64,000 bases of DNA from Streptomyces sp. NBC_01255 (GCF_036226445.1 NZ_CP108474.1:5890001-5954000), one strand, 5' to 3'. Shown: positions 28,478 through 37,036, counted from the first letter of the stretch. The notes: a model not told the origin generated them from the letters alone. Numbers and translations: made by a program.

Positions 28478-29179
28478 ATGCCCACATCAGTACGTGAGTC
28501 CCAAGCCGTCCCGCGCCAGCGCGCCGCCGTCCCGCTGCTCGCCCTCTCGCTCTCCTACGCCGCACTCACCGCCGCGTACGTCGTCACCAACCGCGCCACC
28601 CCGCAGCCCGACACCCCCGGCGGCGACATCCTGCGCGACTACGTCCGCGACAACGGCACGGCGATCAACCTGGGCGCCTTCCTGCTGCTCGTCGCCGCCG
28701 TGCTCCTGGTGCCCGTCGCGACCACCCTGGCCGCGCTGATGCGACGGGGGCAGGGGCAGGACCACGGCGCCGCGGCGGCGACCGTTCTCGCCGGCGGAGT
28801 GCTTGCCGGCGGCGCGCTGGCCTCCAGCGCCGCGCTCACCTGGACCCTCGGCCGGCTTCCGGACGACGCGCCCGCGGCCCTGGCCCGCGCCCTGGCCGAC
28901 CTGTCCTTCCTCGCCGGCGGTCTCGGATACGCCGTGTCCTTCGCCTTCCTGGCGGCCGGCACCTGCCTGGCGGCCCGGAGGAGCGGGCTCCTGCCGCGCG
29001 CCTGCACCACCACCGGGCTGGTCATCGCCGCCGCCGGACTGGCCGCCACCCTCACACTCCTCGCCCTCGACTTCGGCTACCTGCTGCCCGTCGTCCGCTT
29101 CGGCGGCACGGCCTGGCTGGTCTGGGCCGCGGTCGCGCTGGTCCGCTCGCGCCCGACCACACCGGCCGTGAACGCATGA
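28478..29179 (+). CDS. Membrane protein, first of a three-gene operon
   Basis: A 233-residue protein with about six hydrophobic segments (roughly 22-42, 65-87, 103-125, 147-170, 180-202, 208-228). I do not recognise the family. ATG 28478 has AGGAG 7 nt upstream; an open frame continues upstream without homology. Its stop overlaps the next start (ATGA), so the three genes to 30749 are translationally coupled. All three are small multi-pass proteins with no catalytic motifs, suggesting a membrane complex. Confidence 0.8.
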   Translation: MPTSVRESQAVPRQRAAVPLLALSLSYAALTAAYVVTNRATPQPDTPGGDILRDYVRDNGTAINLGAFLLLVAAVLLVPVATTLAALMRRGQGQDHGAAAATVLAGGVLAGGALASSAALTWTLGRLPDDAPAALARALADLSFLAGGLGYAVSFAFLAAGTCLAARRSGLLPRACTTTGLVIAAAGLAATLTLLALDFGYLLPVVRFGGTAWLVWAAVALVRSRPTTPAVNA

Positions 29180-30168
29180 CCGCCGCCGTGACTGCCGCCA
29201 TGACCGCCGCCGTGACCGCCGCCTCGCCCGTACGCGGGCGCCCGGCCTGGCGGATCCCCGTCGGCGCGGGCCTCCTGCTGCTCGCCTCCGCCGCCTTCCA
29301 CACCGTCGTCCTCGTGCTGGACGGCGGCCCGTGGGACGGCCCCGTCTCCTGGCGGAAACCGATCACCTTCGGGCTGTCCTTCGGGATCAGCGTGCTGACC
29401 GTCACCTGGATCTGCGGGCTCCTCCCGCTCGCCGCGCGCACCCGCACGCTCCTCCTGGGCGCGTTCACCGGGGCGTCCCTGCTGGAGACCGGTCTGATCA
29501 CCCTCCAGGCATGGCGCGGTGTCCCCTCGCACTTCAACACCGAGACCACCTTCGACACCGTCGTCACCCGCGCCCTCGCGGCCGGCGGCGTCACCCTCGT
29601 CGCGGTCGTCGTCGCCCTCACCGTCGCCGCACTGCGCGCCACCCCGACAGCCGCCCGCACCCGGACCGCCGCCCCCACCCCGACCGTGGCCCCCACCCCG
29701 ACGCTCGCCCCCAGCATGCGGCTCGCGCTCCGCGCCGGACTGGTGGCGCTCACCGGCTCCATGGCGGCCGGAGCGGTGATGATCGCCTACGGGCTGACGC
29801 TGGAGGGCGCGGGCCGCGCGGCCGAGGCCTACCGTTCGGCGGGCTTCCTGCGTCCCGCACATGCCGTCACCATGCACGCCGTCCTGCTGCTGCCCTCCCT
29901 GGCCTGGCTGCTGAGCCGGACCCGACGGCCGGAGGCGGAACGGCTGCGCCTGATCCGCATCACCGTCGCCGCGTACGGTGCCGTCGTCGTACTGGTCACC
30001 GCAGCGGCCGCGGCCGGCCTCGCCTTCGCCTCCCCGGCCACCACGGCCGCGGTGAGCGCGGGCGTCACGATGATCCCCGCAGGTGTGTTCCTGGCGCTCG
30101 GCGTATCGCCGGGAGTCCGGGACGACCGCCTTTCCACCATGCCCGGCGACCGGAGGCAGGAGTCATGA
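29176..30168 (+). CDS. Membrane protein, second of a three-gene operon
   Basis: A 330-residue protein with about eight hydrophobic segments and a Thr/Pro/Arg-rich cytoplasmic-looking loop at about residues 152-180 (TAARTRTAAPTPTVAPTPT). The extreme N-terminus repeats MTAAV/MTAAM from a DNA tandem repeat. The family is not recognised. It overlaps both neighbours by 4 nt. Confidence 0.8.
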   Translation: MTAAVTAAMTAAVTAASPVRGRPAWRIPVGAGLLLLASAAFHTVVLVLDGGPWDGPVSWRKPITFGLSFGISVLTVTWICGLLPLAARTRTLLLGAFTGASLLETGLITLQAWRGVPSHFNTETTFDTVVTRALAAGGVTLVAVVVALTVAALRATPTAARTRTAAPTPTVAPTPTLAPSMRLALRAGLVALTGSMAAGAVMIAYGLTLEGAGRAAEAYRSAGFLRPAHAVTMHAVLLLPSLAWLLSRTRRPEAERLRLIRITVAAYGAVVVLVTAAAAAGLAFASPATTAAVSAGVTMIPAGVFLALGVSPGVRDDRLSTMPGDRRQES

Positions 30169-30749
30169 GCCGACCCCGAACAACGCCCGCCGCCGGAAGG
30201 TTCCCGCGTCTGTCCCCGCGATGGCGCAAGGCGGTCCTCACCCTCCATGTGACGGTGGCGGTCGGCTGGGTGGGAGTCGAGATCGCCCAGCTCCTCCTCG
30301 GCCTGGTCGGCCTCACCACCGACGATCCGGAAGTCGTCCGCGCGACCCGCGTCGTCATGGAGATCCTCGGGCTCGAACTGACCGTCGGCATCGCCTGGAT
30401 GACCCTGCTGACCGGCCTGCTCCTCGCGATGGCGACGCAGTGGGGCCTGCTGAAGCACTACTGGATCGCGACCAAACTCGTCCTCACCGTCGTCCTGATG
30501 CTGGACGGCCACTTCCTCCTCCAGCACTGGCTGCGCGAACAGGCGGACGTGGGCACGGCCTCCGAATCCGTCGGCCTGCAGCTGGTGATCAGCATGAGCA
30601 TCGCGCTGGTGCTGCTGGTCGCGGCGACGGCACTGTCCGTCCACAAGCCATGGGGCAGGACCCGCCATGGCCGCCGCCGCCCCGCGAGAAACGGCCCCGC
30701 CCGGTCAACTGACGGACCGTCACCGAAGGTCGAGGTTAACCAGCCGTGA
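30165..30749 (+). CDS. DUF2269-like membrane protein, third of a three-gene operon
   Basis: A 194-residue protein with four hydrophobic segments (about residues 24-45, 68-90, 100-116, 138-158). VTLHVTVAVGWVGVE-like residues near 25-38 and HYWIATKLVLTVVLML resemble small DUF2269-type proteins whose His residues may bind haem or metal. The tail is Arg/Pro-rich and soluble. ATG 30165 overlaps the previous stop by 4 nt. Function unknown. Confidence 0.8.
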   Translation: MSRPRTTPAAGRFPRLSPRWRKAVLTLHVTVAVGWVGVEIAQLLLGLVGLTTDDPEVVRATRVVMEILGLELTVGIAWMTLLTGLLLAMATQWGLLKHYWIATKLVLTVVLMLDGHFLLQHWLREQADVGTASESVGLQLVISMSIALVLLVAATALSVHKPWGRTRHGRRRPARNGPARSTDGPSPKVEVNQP

Positions 30750-30821
30750 GGCTCGGCTCAAGCCCGCCTTAAGGATCCCGGCGACGGGCCCGAGCCGCGG
30801 ATTCCCGTATGCGGGCGGACC

Positions 30822-30827
30822 TAGGGT
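30822..30827 (+). promoter_or_regulatory. Putative -10 element (TAGGGT) of a leaderless gene
   Basis: TAGGGT ends 7 nt before the GTG at 30835 and no ribosome binding site intervenes. Confidence 0.5.
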
Positions 30828-30834
30828 GCCGGAT

Positions 30835-32271
30835 GTGACCACCGAGGCCAGCCACCACCCCCTTTACGTACCTCTCCGAGCCGAGTCGCTCCCCGCCGCG
30901 GTTTCCGCCCCCGCTCCCGCGCCCGCTCCCGCGCCCGCCCCCGCTCCCGCCCCCGTTCCCGCCCTCCGTCTCGCCCCCGAGCGGCTGCGGACCGCGATCG
31001 TCGCCGGTGCCGGAGCGGTCGCCCTCCTCTGGGGCGTCCAGGCCCGCCCCTCCGCCCGCCTCGACGCCTTCTTCGCGACCGGCGCCCACCTCACCGGGCT
31101 CCTCGCCGGGTACGGAGTCCTCGTCCTCCTCCTGCTCATGGCCCGCGTCCCGGCCGTCGAGCACGGCGTCGGCGCCGACCGGCTCGCCCGGTGGCACGCC
31201 CTCGGCGGCCGGTACGTCCTCGGCCTCATCGGCGCCCACACCCTCCTCGCCCTCTGCGGGTACGCGGTGCACACCCACACCGACCTCGTCACCGCCACCG
31301 GAGACCTCCTCTCCTACGGGGCGATCGCCGCCGCCACCGCCGGCACCGCCCTCCTCGTCGCCGTCGGCGTCACCTCCGCCCGTGCCGTCCGGCGCCGCGT
31401 CCGGCACGAGACCTGGCGGGCCGTCCACCTGAGCGGACTCCTCGCCGCCGCGCTCGGCTTCGTCCACCAGCTCGCCGGCCCCGACGTCGCCGGGAACCTC
31501 CTCACCGTCTGGCTCTGGTCGATGGCCCACGCCACCGTCGGCGTCCTCCTCGTCTGGTACCGGATCGTCGTCCCCGTCCGCGCCGCCCTCCGGCACGACC
31601 TGCGGGTCGCCGAGGTCCGTGACGAGGGACCCGGCGTCGTCTCCGTCCTCGTCCAGGGCAGGGGAGTGGCCCGGCTGCGCGCCGAACCCGGCCAGTTCTT
31701 CCGCTGGCGCTTCCTCCGGCGCGGGCTCTGGGCGACCGCCCTGCCCTTCTCCCTCTCCGCACCCGTCCGCGACGACACCCTGCGGATCACCGTCAAGGCG
31801 CTCGGCGACCACACCCGCCGCATCCGGCGCCTCCGCCCCGGGACGCGGGTCCTGGCCTCCGGCCCGTTCGGCGCGCTCACCGCCCACCGCCGCACCCGCC
31901 GCAAGGTCCTGCTGCTCGCGGGCGGCGTCGGCATCACCCCGCTGCGCGCCCTCTTCGAGACCCTGCCCGGCGGCCCCGGCGACGTCACCCTCCTCTACCG
32001 GGCCTCCGACGCGGGCGGTCTCGTCCTGCGCGAGGAGCTGGAGGCCATCGCCCGCGAGCGCCGGGCCGCCCTGCACTTCCTGCTCGGCCCCTCGGACGGC
32101 GCCTTCGACCCCCTGGCCCCCCGTGCGCTGCGCGCTCTCGTGCCCGGCCTCGCCGCCCACGACGTGTACCTGTGCGGTCCGCCCGCGATGGCCCGCGCCG
32201 CGACCGAGTCCCTGATCCGGGCCGGGGTGCCCGCCTCCCGTATCCACAGCGAGGACTTCGATCATGCCTAG
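30835..32271 (+). CDS. Ferric reductase-like transmembrane flavoprotein
   Basis: A 478-residue membrane oxidoreductase. After a Pro/Ala repeat (about residues 22-40) come six hydrophobic segments with likely haem-ligating His residues (RWHALGGRYVLGLIGAHTLL and WRAVHLSGL...GFVHQL). The C-terminal half (from about residue 255) is a ferredoxin-reductase-type FAD/NAD module: RxxPFSLS-like, GPFGALTAHRRTRRKVLLLAGGVGITP, and CGPPAMA. Electrons would pass from NAD(P)H through FAD to membrane haem and an outside acceptor. The start is a GTG with TAGGGT 7 nt upstream. It overlaps a short secreted-protein frame. Confidence 0.86.
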   Translation: MTTEASHHPLYVPLRAESLPAAVSAPAPAPAPAPAPAPAPVPALRLAPERLRTAIVAGAGAVALLWGVQARPSARLDAFFATGAHLTGLLAGYGVLVLLLLMARVPAVEHGVGADRLARWHALGGRYVLGLIGAHTLLALCGYAVHTHTDLVTATGDLLSYGAIAAATAGTALLVAVGVTSARAVRRRVRHETWRAVHLSGLLAAALGFVHQLAGPDVAGNLLTVWLWSMAHATVGVLLVWYRIVVPVRAALRHDLRVAEVRDEGPGVVSVLVQGRGVARLRAEPGQFFRWRFLRRGLWATALPFSLSAPVRDDTLRITVKALGDHTRRIRRLRPGTRVLASGPFGALTAHRRTRRKVLLLAGGVGITPLRALFETLPGGPGDVTLLYRASDAGGLVLREELEAIARERRAALHFLLGPSDGAFDPLAPRALRALVPGLAAHDVYLCGPPAMARAATESLIRAGVPASRIHSEDFDHA

Positions 32272-32503
32272 ACACGGCGCACCGCGCGTCCCGACCGTCC
32301 AGCAGGCCCGGCGGCGTCTCGCCGCCGCGCTCCTCGGCGCCGGGGCGCTCGCCGCGACCCTGCTCACGGCCGCCGTCGCCCCGGCGGCCCCGCCCGCGCC
32401 CGACCGTGAGCCGGGCGTCGCGACCTCAGCCGCGACTTCCGCCGGTACGTCCGCCGATACGTCCGCAGCAACCTCAGAGGTAGCTCAACGATCACGAGAT
32501 TGA
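32264..32503 (+). CDS. Short secreted protein or remnant of an FMN-binding partner
   Basis: A 79-residue frame starting inside the last codons of the previous gene. Residues 17-42 are a hydrophobic signal sequence (LAAALLGAGALAATLLTAAVAP) with A-x-A-type cleavage. The rest is low complexity (TSAATSAGTSADTSAATS) and runs into the promoter of the next gene. In relatives this reductase is often followed by an FMN-binding secreted protein, so this could be what is left of one after a deletion. The alternative is a real tiny secreted protein. Confidence 0.4.
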   Translation: MPRHGAPRVPTVQQARRRLAAALLGAGALAATLLTAAVAPAAPPAPDREPGVATSAATSAGTSADTSAATSEVAQRSRD

Positions 32504-32533
32504 TGGACGGGGCAACGATCGTCTCCCTAGGCT
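32504..32533 (+). promoter_or_regulatory. Promoter of the TSUP gene
   Basis: TGGACG (32504-32509), an 18-nt spacer and TAGGCT (32528-32533); the ATG follows after 7 nt, implying a leaderless message. Confidence 0.6.
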
Positions 32534-32540
32534 CTCGCCC

Positions 32541-33326
32541 ATGCCCGAGATCACGCTGACCACCCTCGTCCTCCTCTGCCTCGCCGCGCTCGTGGCCGGC
32601 TGGATCGACGCCGTGGTGGGCGGCGGAGGGCTCCTCCTGCTTCCCGCTCTCCTGCTCGGACTGCCCCACGTCCCGGCCGCGCACATCCTCGGCACCAACA
32701 AGGCCGTGGCGATCGTGGGCACCACCGGGGCCGCCGTCACCTACGTCCGCAAGGCGCCCGTCCAGGTCTGGACGGCCGTACGGATCGGGCTCGCGGCCCT
32801 CGCGGGCTCCATGGCCGGCGCGTTCTTCGCCGCCGGGATCAGCAGTGACGTCCTGCGCCCGGTGATCATGGTGGTGCTGGTCGCCGTGGGGGCCTTCGTG
32901 ATGCTGCGGCCGTCGTTCGGCGCGAAGTCCGGGGGAGCGGACCGGGCGCCGCTGACCCGGGCGCGGATCGCGACCGCGATCGTGGTCGTCGGCGGCGGCA
33001 TCGGTTTCTACGACGGCCTGTTCGGGCCGGGCACCGGCACCTTCCTGGTCCTCGCGCTGACCGCCGTGCTCCACCTGGACCTGGTGACCGCCTCCGCCAC
33101 CGCGAAGATCGTCAACGTCTGCACCAACGCGGGCGCGCTCGCCATGTTCGCCTACCAGGGCAGCGTGTTCTGGCAGCTGGCGGCCGTCATGGCCGTCTTC
33201 AACCTCGCGGGCGGCATGGTCGGGGCGCGGATGGCGCTGAGCAAGGGCGCCGAGTTCGTCCGCGGGGTGCTGCTGGTCGTGGTCTTCTCGCTGGTCGCGA
33301 AGCTCGCGTTCGACCAGTGGGCGTGA
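32541..33326 (+). CDS. TSUP family (TauE/SafE) sulfite/organosulfonate exporter-like protein
   Basis: A 261-residue membrane protein with eight hydrophobic segments. The TSUP signatures GWIDAVVGGGGLLLLPALLL (residues 20-39) and GFYDGLFGPGTGTFL (about 155-169) are present in both halves. Family members transport sulfite, sulfonates or sulfur-containing anions; the substrate here is not indicated. A TAGGCT -10 7 nt before the ATG suggests leaderless expression. It is convergent with the sortase gene. Confidence 0.88.
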   Translation: MPEITLTTLVLLCLAALVAGWIDAVVGGGGLLLLPALLLGLPHVPAAHILGTNKAVAIVGTTGAAVTYVRKAPVQVWTAVRIGLAALAGSMAGAFFAAGISSDVLRPVIMVVLVAVGAFVMLRPSFGAKSGGADRAPLTRARIATAIVVVGGGIGFYDGLFGPGTGTFLVLALTAVLHLDLVTASATAKIVNVCTNAGALAMFAYQGSVFWQLAAVMAVFNLAGGMVGARMALSKGAEFVRGVLLVVVFSLVAKLAFDQWA

Positions 33327-33339
33327 AGCACTCCGGCCG

Positions 33340-33957
33340 CTACCGCACGCCGATGAGGTGGCCGAAGGCGACCACGTTCCCCTGGTAGCCGTTCTTCTTC
33401 GAGAATCCGCCGCCGCAGGTGATGACCCGGATCTCGGCGCGGTCCGTCTCCCCGTACACCTTCTTGTCGGGGAAGTCCTTGTTCGCGTACACCTCGACCG
33501 CGTCGACCGTGAAGACGGCGGTACGGCCGTCCTCCCGGTCCACCTCGATGCGATGGCCCTTCTGCAGCGCGCCCAGCGTGTAGAAGACGGCCGGACCCGC
33601 GGCGTTGTCGACGTGGCCCGCGACGATCGCGGTGCCCTTGGCCCCGGGCGGGGTGCCGTCCCCGTACCAGCCGGCCAGGTTCCGGTCCTCGGCCGGCGGC
33701 ACGTCGAGCGAGCCGTTCGCCGCCAGGCCGAGCCGCGTCATCGGGGTGTCCACGTCGGTCTCGGGGATGCGGAGCCGTACGGGTGCCGAGGGCGGCAGCG
33801 GGTCGGCGGCGGCGTCGGTGTGCACGCTCGGCCCGGCCGCGAAGGCCTGGGCGGCGGACGGTACGGGCGGGGTGACGTCCTGCGAGCCGTTCTGGACGAG
33901 CCAGAGCCCGACGCAGGCGGCCACGGCTATGCCCCAGCCCTTGCTCCTGTTGCTCAC
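33340..33957 (-). CDS. Class F sortase
   Basis: A 205-residue membrane-anchored transpeptidase. A hydrophobic N-terminal anchor (residues 8-22) precedes a linker and a beta-barrel sortase domain. Likely catalytic residues are His in IVAGHVDNAAGP, Cys in RVITCGGGFS and an Arg in the C-terminal strand. Class F sortases attach or release surface proteins in Streptomyces. The product of the upstream gene, with an N-terminal signal and C-terminal anchor, is the likely substrate. GTG 33957 follows AGGGGAATCCAG; the open frame extends farther upstream but without family match. Confidence 0.87.
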   Translation of the reverse strand: MSNRSKGWGIAVAACVGLWLVQNGSQDVTPPVPSAAQAFAAGPSVHTDAAADPLPPSAPVRLRIPETDVDTPMTRLGLAANGSLDVPPAEDRNLAGWYGDGTPPGAKGTAIVAGHVDNAAGPAVFYTLGALQKGHRIEVDREDGRTAVFTVDAVEVYANKDFPDKKVYGETDRAEIRVITCGGGFSKKNGYQGNVVAFGHLIGVR

Positions 33958-34066
33958 CTGGATTCCCCTGGGTTCCTTCGCGTGCTTCCGGTGCCGGTGG
34001 TGATGTAGCCCTGCCCCCGCCGGGCCGTGTGCGGGCGCGCGGCGGGGGCAGGACGGGCGGTGGTCC

Positions 34067-34588
34067 TCAGTGCCCCTGCGCGCCGCTCGCCCGGCGGCGC
34101 AGGAGCCAGACACCGCCGACGGCAGCCGCGGCCAGCACCGCCGCGCCCGCCGTGACCTGGGTGGAGTCGGGGCCGACACTGCCGCCGACGCCGGTCTGGA
34201 CGTGGCCGCTCGGATTCCGGTGCTTGACGGTCAGGTCTCCCCGGGCCGTCTTCCCGTTGTCGCAGGCGACACTGATGCCGTACGTACCGGCCTTGACGTG
34301 CTCCGGCACCCGGAACTGGCCGACCACGACCTCCTTGTGCGTGCTCGGCTCCAGCTTGAAGTCGCCGGCACCCAGCGAGTTCGCGTCGCCGACGCCGCGG
34401 CCGTGCTTGCCGCAGGCCAGGGTGTTGACGGTGACGGTCGTGCCCGGGGAGGCGGAGGACGGGTAGACCTCCAGCTTCCCCCAGTCGTTGTCGTTCTCGT
34501 TGTCGGCGTACGCCGCGGGGGCGGCGAACGCCCCGATCGCGGCGACCGCCAGCGCGGTACCGGTGAACAGGCGGGCAGTGGTGCGCAT
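34067..34588 (-). CDS. Secreted, C-terminally anchored protein, probable sortase substrate
   Basis: A 173-residue protein with a signal peptide (cleavage near AAYADN), a soluble domain with two Cys (LACGKHG and VACDNGK) that could pair, and a C-terminal hydrophobic helix followed by LLRRRASG. There is no classical LPxTG motif; the sequence before the helix is GGSVGPDSTQV. This fits small Streptomyces proteins encoded next to class F sortases. It may form part of the cell surface; its binding partner is unknown. It lies 109 nt before the sortase on the same strand. Confidence 0.83.
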   Translation of the reverse strand: MRTTARLFTGTALAVAAIGAFAAPAAYADNENDNDWGKLEVYPSSASPGTTVTVNTLACGKHGRGVGDANSLGAGDFKLEPSTHKEVVVGQFRVPEHVKAGTYGISVACDNGKTARGDLTVKHRNPSGHVQTGVGGSVGPDSTQVTAGAAVLAAAAVGGVWLLRRRASGAQGH

Positions 34589-34871
34589 GGGGTCCTCCGG
34601 GGCGCGCGAGCGGTCATGCCGGTCATGCCGGGGGGTCCTCCCGGGAGGGACTTCCCGGAACGGACCTTCTGTGACCGAGATAAGAGCCGCCCCGCGCCCC
34701 CCGCCTGCTGATGGGGCATCAGGATTGCGCCGTCCGGTGCGGTGTGTCGGCTGGATTTTCGACGTTTACGCAGGTCAGAGCTGGTTACGTCGCGTCAGCT
34801 GACGCCCCGTGCCGAACGGGTGACGCGGCGTGTCGCACCCGTCGCCCCATCCGGGCCCCGCCCGCTACGGG

Positions 34872-35312
34872 TCAGAGCGCGCCGGTCAGGCCGGTGATCG
34901 CCGCCAGGGCCCACTCCTGCGCCCCCACCGTCGTCCCGGCCACGACACCCGTCGCCACCGGGGCCAGCGCCCCCCGGAGCCCGGCGAGCGCGCGGCGCAG
35001 CCGGCCCTCCTCCGGGGCGGCGTCCGTCCGGGTGATCTCCGTGAGGACCTCCTGCGCCGCCGCCTCCGCGTCCTCGCGGTCCCGGTCGGCGAGGCCCGCC
35101 TGCGGCAGCTGCCCGAGCAGACCGGTCACCAGCTCGGCGAGCGCCTCGTAGCCGGGGGCGACCGTGCCGCCGTTGCTCTGCTGGTTCTGGGTGACCGTCT
35201 CGTTGTTCCAGGCGAACTGGTTGTGGGAGGCGGTGCCGTGGATGACCGGCCCGTCGTGGTGGTGCACGGTCTGAGGGTTCTGGGTGTCGTGAGGGTTCTG
35301 CGGGTCGTTCAT
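34872..35312 (-). CDS. Small protein with N-terminal amyloid-like motif, partner of the beta-helix protein
   Basis: A 146-residue protein. Residues 21-45 contain a motif (GPVIHGTASHNQFAWNN, then VTQNQQ) that is nearly the same as the C-terminal motif of the preceding beta-helix protein. A 15-residue linker leads to an alpha-helical, charged segment (about residues 55-105) and a hydrophobic C-terminal stretch (about 113-146) that could enter membranes. The family is not known to me. ATG 35312 overlaps the beta-helix stop by 4 nt, so both are made together. I infer a downstream effector role, with the helical C-terminus as the executing part, by analogy with bacterial amyloid-signalling pairs. 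Confidence 0.75.
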   Translation of the reverse strand: MNDPQNPHDTQNPQTVHHHDGPVIHGTASHNQFAWNNETVTQNQQSNGGTVAPGYEALAELVTGLLGQLPQAGLADRDREDAEAAAQEVLTEITRTDAAPEEGRLRRALAGLRGALAPVATGVVAGTTVGAQEWALAAITGLTGAL

Positions 35313-37021
35313 GGCTGCGAATCGTCCCCTTCGGTCTGCTGCTGGACCACGTTGTCGTTGTTCCACGAGAACTGGCTGTGAGTGACGGGGCCGGTGATGA
35401 CCGGACCGGTGTAGTGGTTGACGACCGTCGGTGTCTGCTCGACCGTGCGGACGGTCTTGCGGACGACCGCCAGCGACGTGCGCAGGGAGACGAGCTCGGC
35501 TCGGCCGTTGTCCAGTACGGCGGGCGTCCCTTCCGGGCCGTTCACGGCGCAGTCCACCAGGCGGCCGGCGCTCTGGTCGGCGAAGACGGCGCCGGCGGAC
35601 GCGCAGTCGGTGAACTCGCTGTCGGCTACGTCCAGGTAGCCGGATTCGCTCCCCGTCAATCCGGTTCCCTCGGACCCGTTCACGGTGAGGTTCCTCGCGA
35701 AGAACCTCCCCTTGCCGAATGCCACGGCCCCGCCGACGCTCACCGCCGTGACCGTGCTGTCGTGCACGGCGACCCGCGCCTCTTCGCCGACGCCGAAGCC
35801 CACGGCTCCGCGCTCCGCCGTCACGTCCCTGAGCGTCACCCGGGACTGGCCGAGCGCGGTCACCGCGGTCTCGAAGTCACGGAACCTCACGTCGGAGAGG
35901 TCGGCCGTCGTGCCGCCGTCACCCTTGGTGTCCAGGCCCAGCGTGCAGCGCTCCACCAGGGCTTCCCGGAACACGCCCTCGGACCCGTTCCAGACCCGCA
36001 GCGCCGTGCCCGTCAGGTCCTCGACCACGACCCGGGTGAAGCGGCCCCTGCCGTCGTCCGTGACGGCGATGCCGACGTTCCCGCCGGAGACGCGGCAGTC
36101 CCGCACCTCGGGCGCGCCGCCCTTGGTCGAGAACACCGCGACGTTCCGCGCGCCGAGCACCTGGCAGTGCTCGAACGTCCCCAGGCCCGCGTCGTGGACG
36201 TTGATGCCGGTGTCGCGGCAGTCGGCGAACACGGAGCCACGCACCACAGGCCCGGCGCCGCTCTTCGTGACGATCCCGTGCAGCGCGTCGGTGACGCGCG
36301 TGCGGTCCACGGAGCCCCGGGACTGCTCGATGAACATGATCCCCTCCGCGTGGGTGGCGCTGATCGCGCAGTCCACCACGGCGAGCTCTCCCCGGGTGTC
36401 CGCCACGACCGCCGCCTGCCCGGTGCCGGTCACCTCGCAGCCGGCGATCTCGGCGTGTGCGTCGCAGACGCGCAGGCCGTGGAGCCGACTGCCCTCGATC
36501 CGGCTGCCCCGGACCGTCACGCGGGCGCCCTCGATCGCGGCGACGGCGTTGTCGGCGGCGTCGGTGAACCGGCACCGCTCGATCAGTCCGACCGACCCGG
36601 TGAACACGGTGCGGCCGTACAGGACCACGCTGTCCCGCAGGGTGACCGAGGTGTACGGCCGGGCGTGCACGGCGGCGCCGTCGTGCGCCCGCACCTCCGT
36701 GCGGTCGAGTGTCAGGCTCCCCGTGTGGCAGCCGACGATGTCCACGCCGGCGTCCCGGCCGGCCAGTGTCAGGCCGTGGACGGAGACCGTGCCGAAGGCG
36801 TCGAGGACGGCGCCGCGCGGCCTGCTCACCAGGACGGAGCCCGGGCCCTCCGCCGCGGCCAGCCGGACCTCGCCCCGGACGGTCAGCGCCTCCTCGTAGT
36901 GGCCGGGCGCGATCTCGATCAGCGCCGCCCGGCCCCGTGCCTCCGCGGCGCGGAGCGCGGACGTGATGTCGCGGTAGGCACGGCGGCCGCCCCGTGGCGA
37001 GACCACGTATCGCGCGACCAT
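35309..37021 (-). CDS. Right-handed beta-helix repeat protein with C-terminal amyloid-like motif
   Basis: A 570-residue protein. The N-terminal 45 residues match a Streptomyces family module (RYVVSPRGGRRAYRDITSAL) found with pectate-lyase-like beta-helices. Residues 45-510 form about 20 coils of roughly 22-25 residues with V/I/A/G ladder patterns and frequent Cys and Asp at turns. No catalytic Asp triad of pectate lyases is seen and there is no signal peptide. The tail (residues 535-570) carries the motif GPVITGPVTHSQFSWNN followed by VVQQQ, shared with the next protein. ATG 37021 has GGAGG and GAGGAG just upstream. It may be a sensor or scaffold whose tail templates the partner. Confidence 0.8.
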   Translation of the reverse strand: MVARYVVSPRGGRRAYRDITSALRAAEARGRAALIEIAPGHYEEALTVRGEVRLAAAEGPGSVLVSRPRGAVLDAFGTVSVHGLTLAGRDAGVDIVGCHTGSLTLDRTEVRAHDGAAVHARPYTSVTLRDSVVLYGRTVFTGSVGLIERCRFTDAADNAVAAIEGARVTVRGSRIEGSRLHGLRVCDAHAEIAGCEVTGTGQAAVVADTRGELAVVDCAISATHAEGIMFIEQSRGSVDRTRVTDALHGIVTKSGAGPVVRGSVFADCRDTGINVHDAGLGTFEHCQVLGARNVAVFSTKGGAPEVRDCRVSGGNVGIAVTDDGRGRFTRVVVEDLTGTALRVWNGSEGVFREALVERCTLGLDTKGDGGTTADLSDVRFRDFETAVTALGQSRVTLRDVTAERGAVGFGVGEEARVAVHDSTVTAVSVGGAVAFGKGRFFARNLTVNGSEGTGLTGSESGYLDVADSEFTDCASAGAVFADQSAGRLVDCAVNGPEGTPAVLDNGRAELVSLRTSLAVVRKTVRTVEQTPTVVNHYTGPVITGPVTHSQFSWNNDNVVQQQTEGDDSQP

Positions 37022-37036
37022 CGTTCTCCTCGCCTC

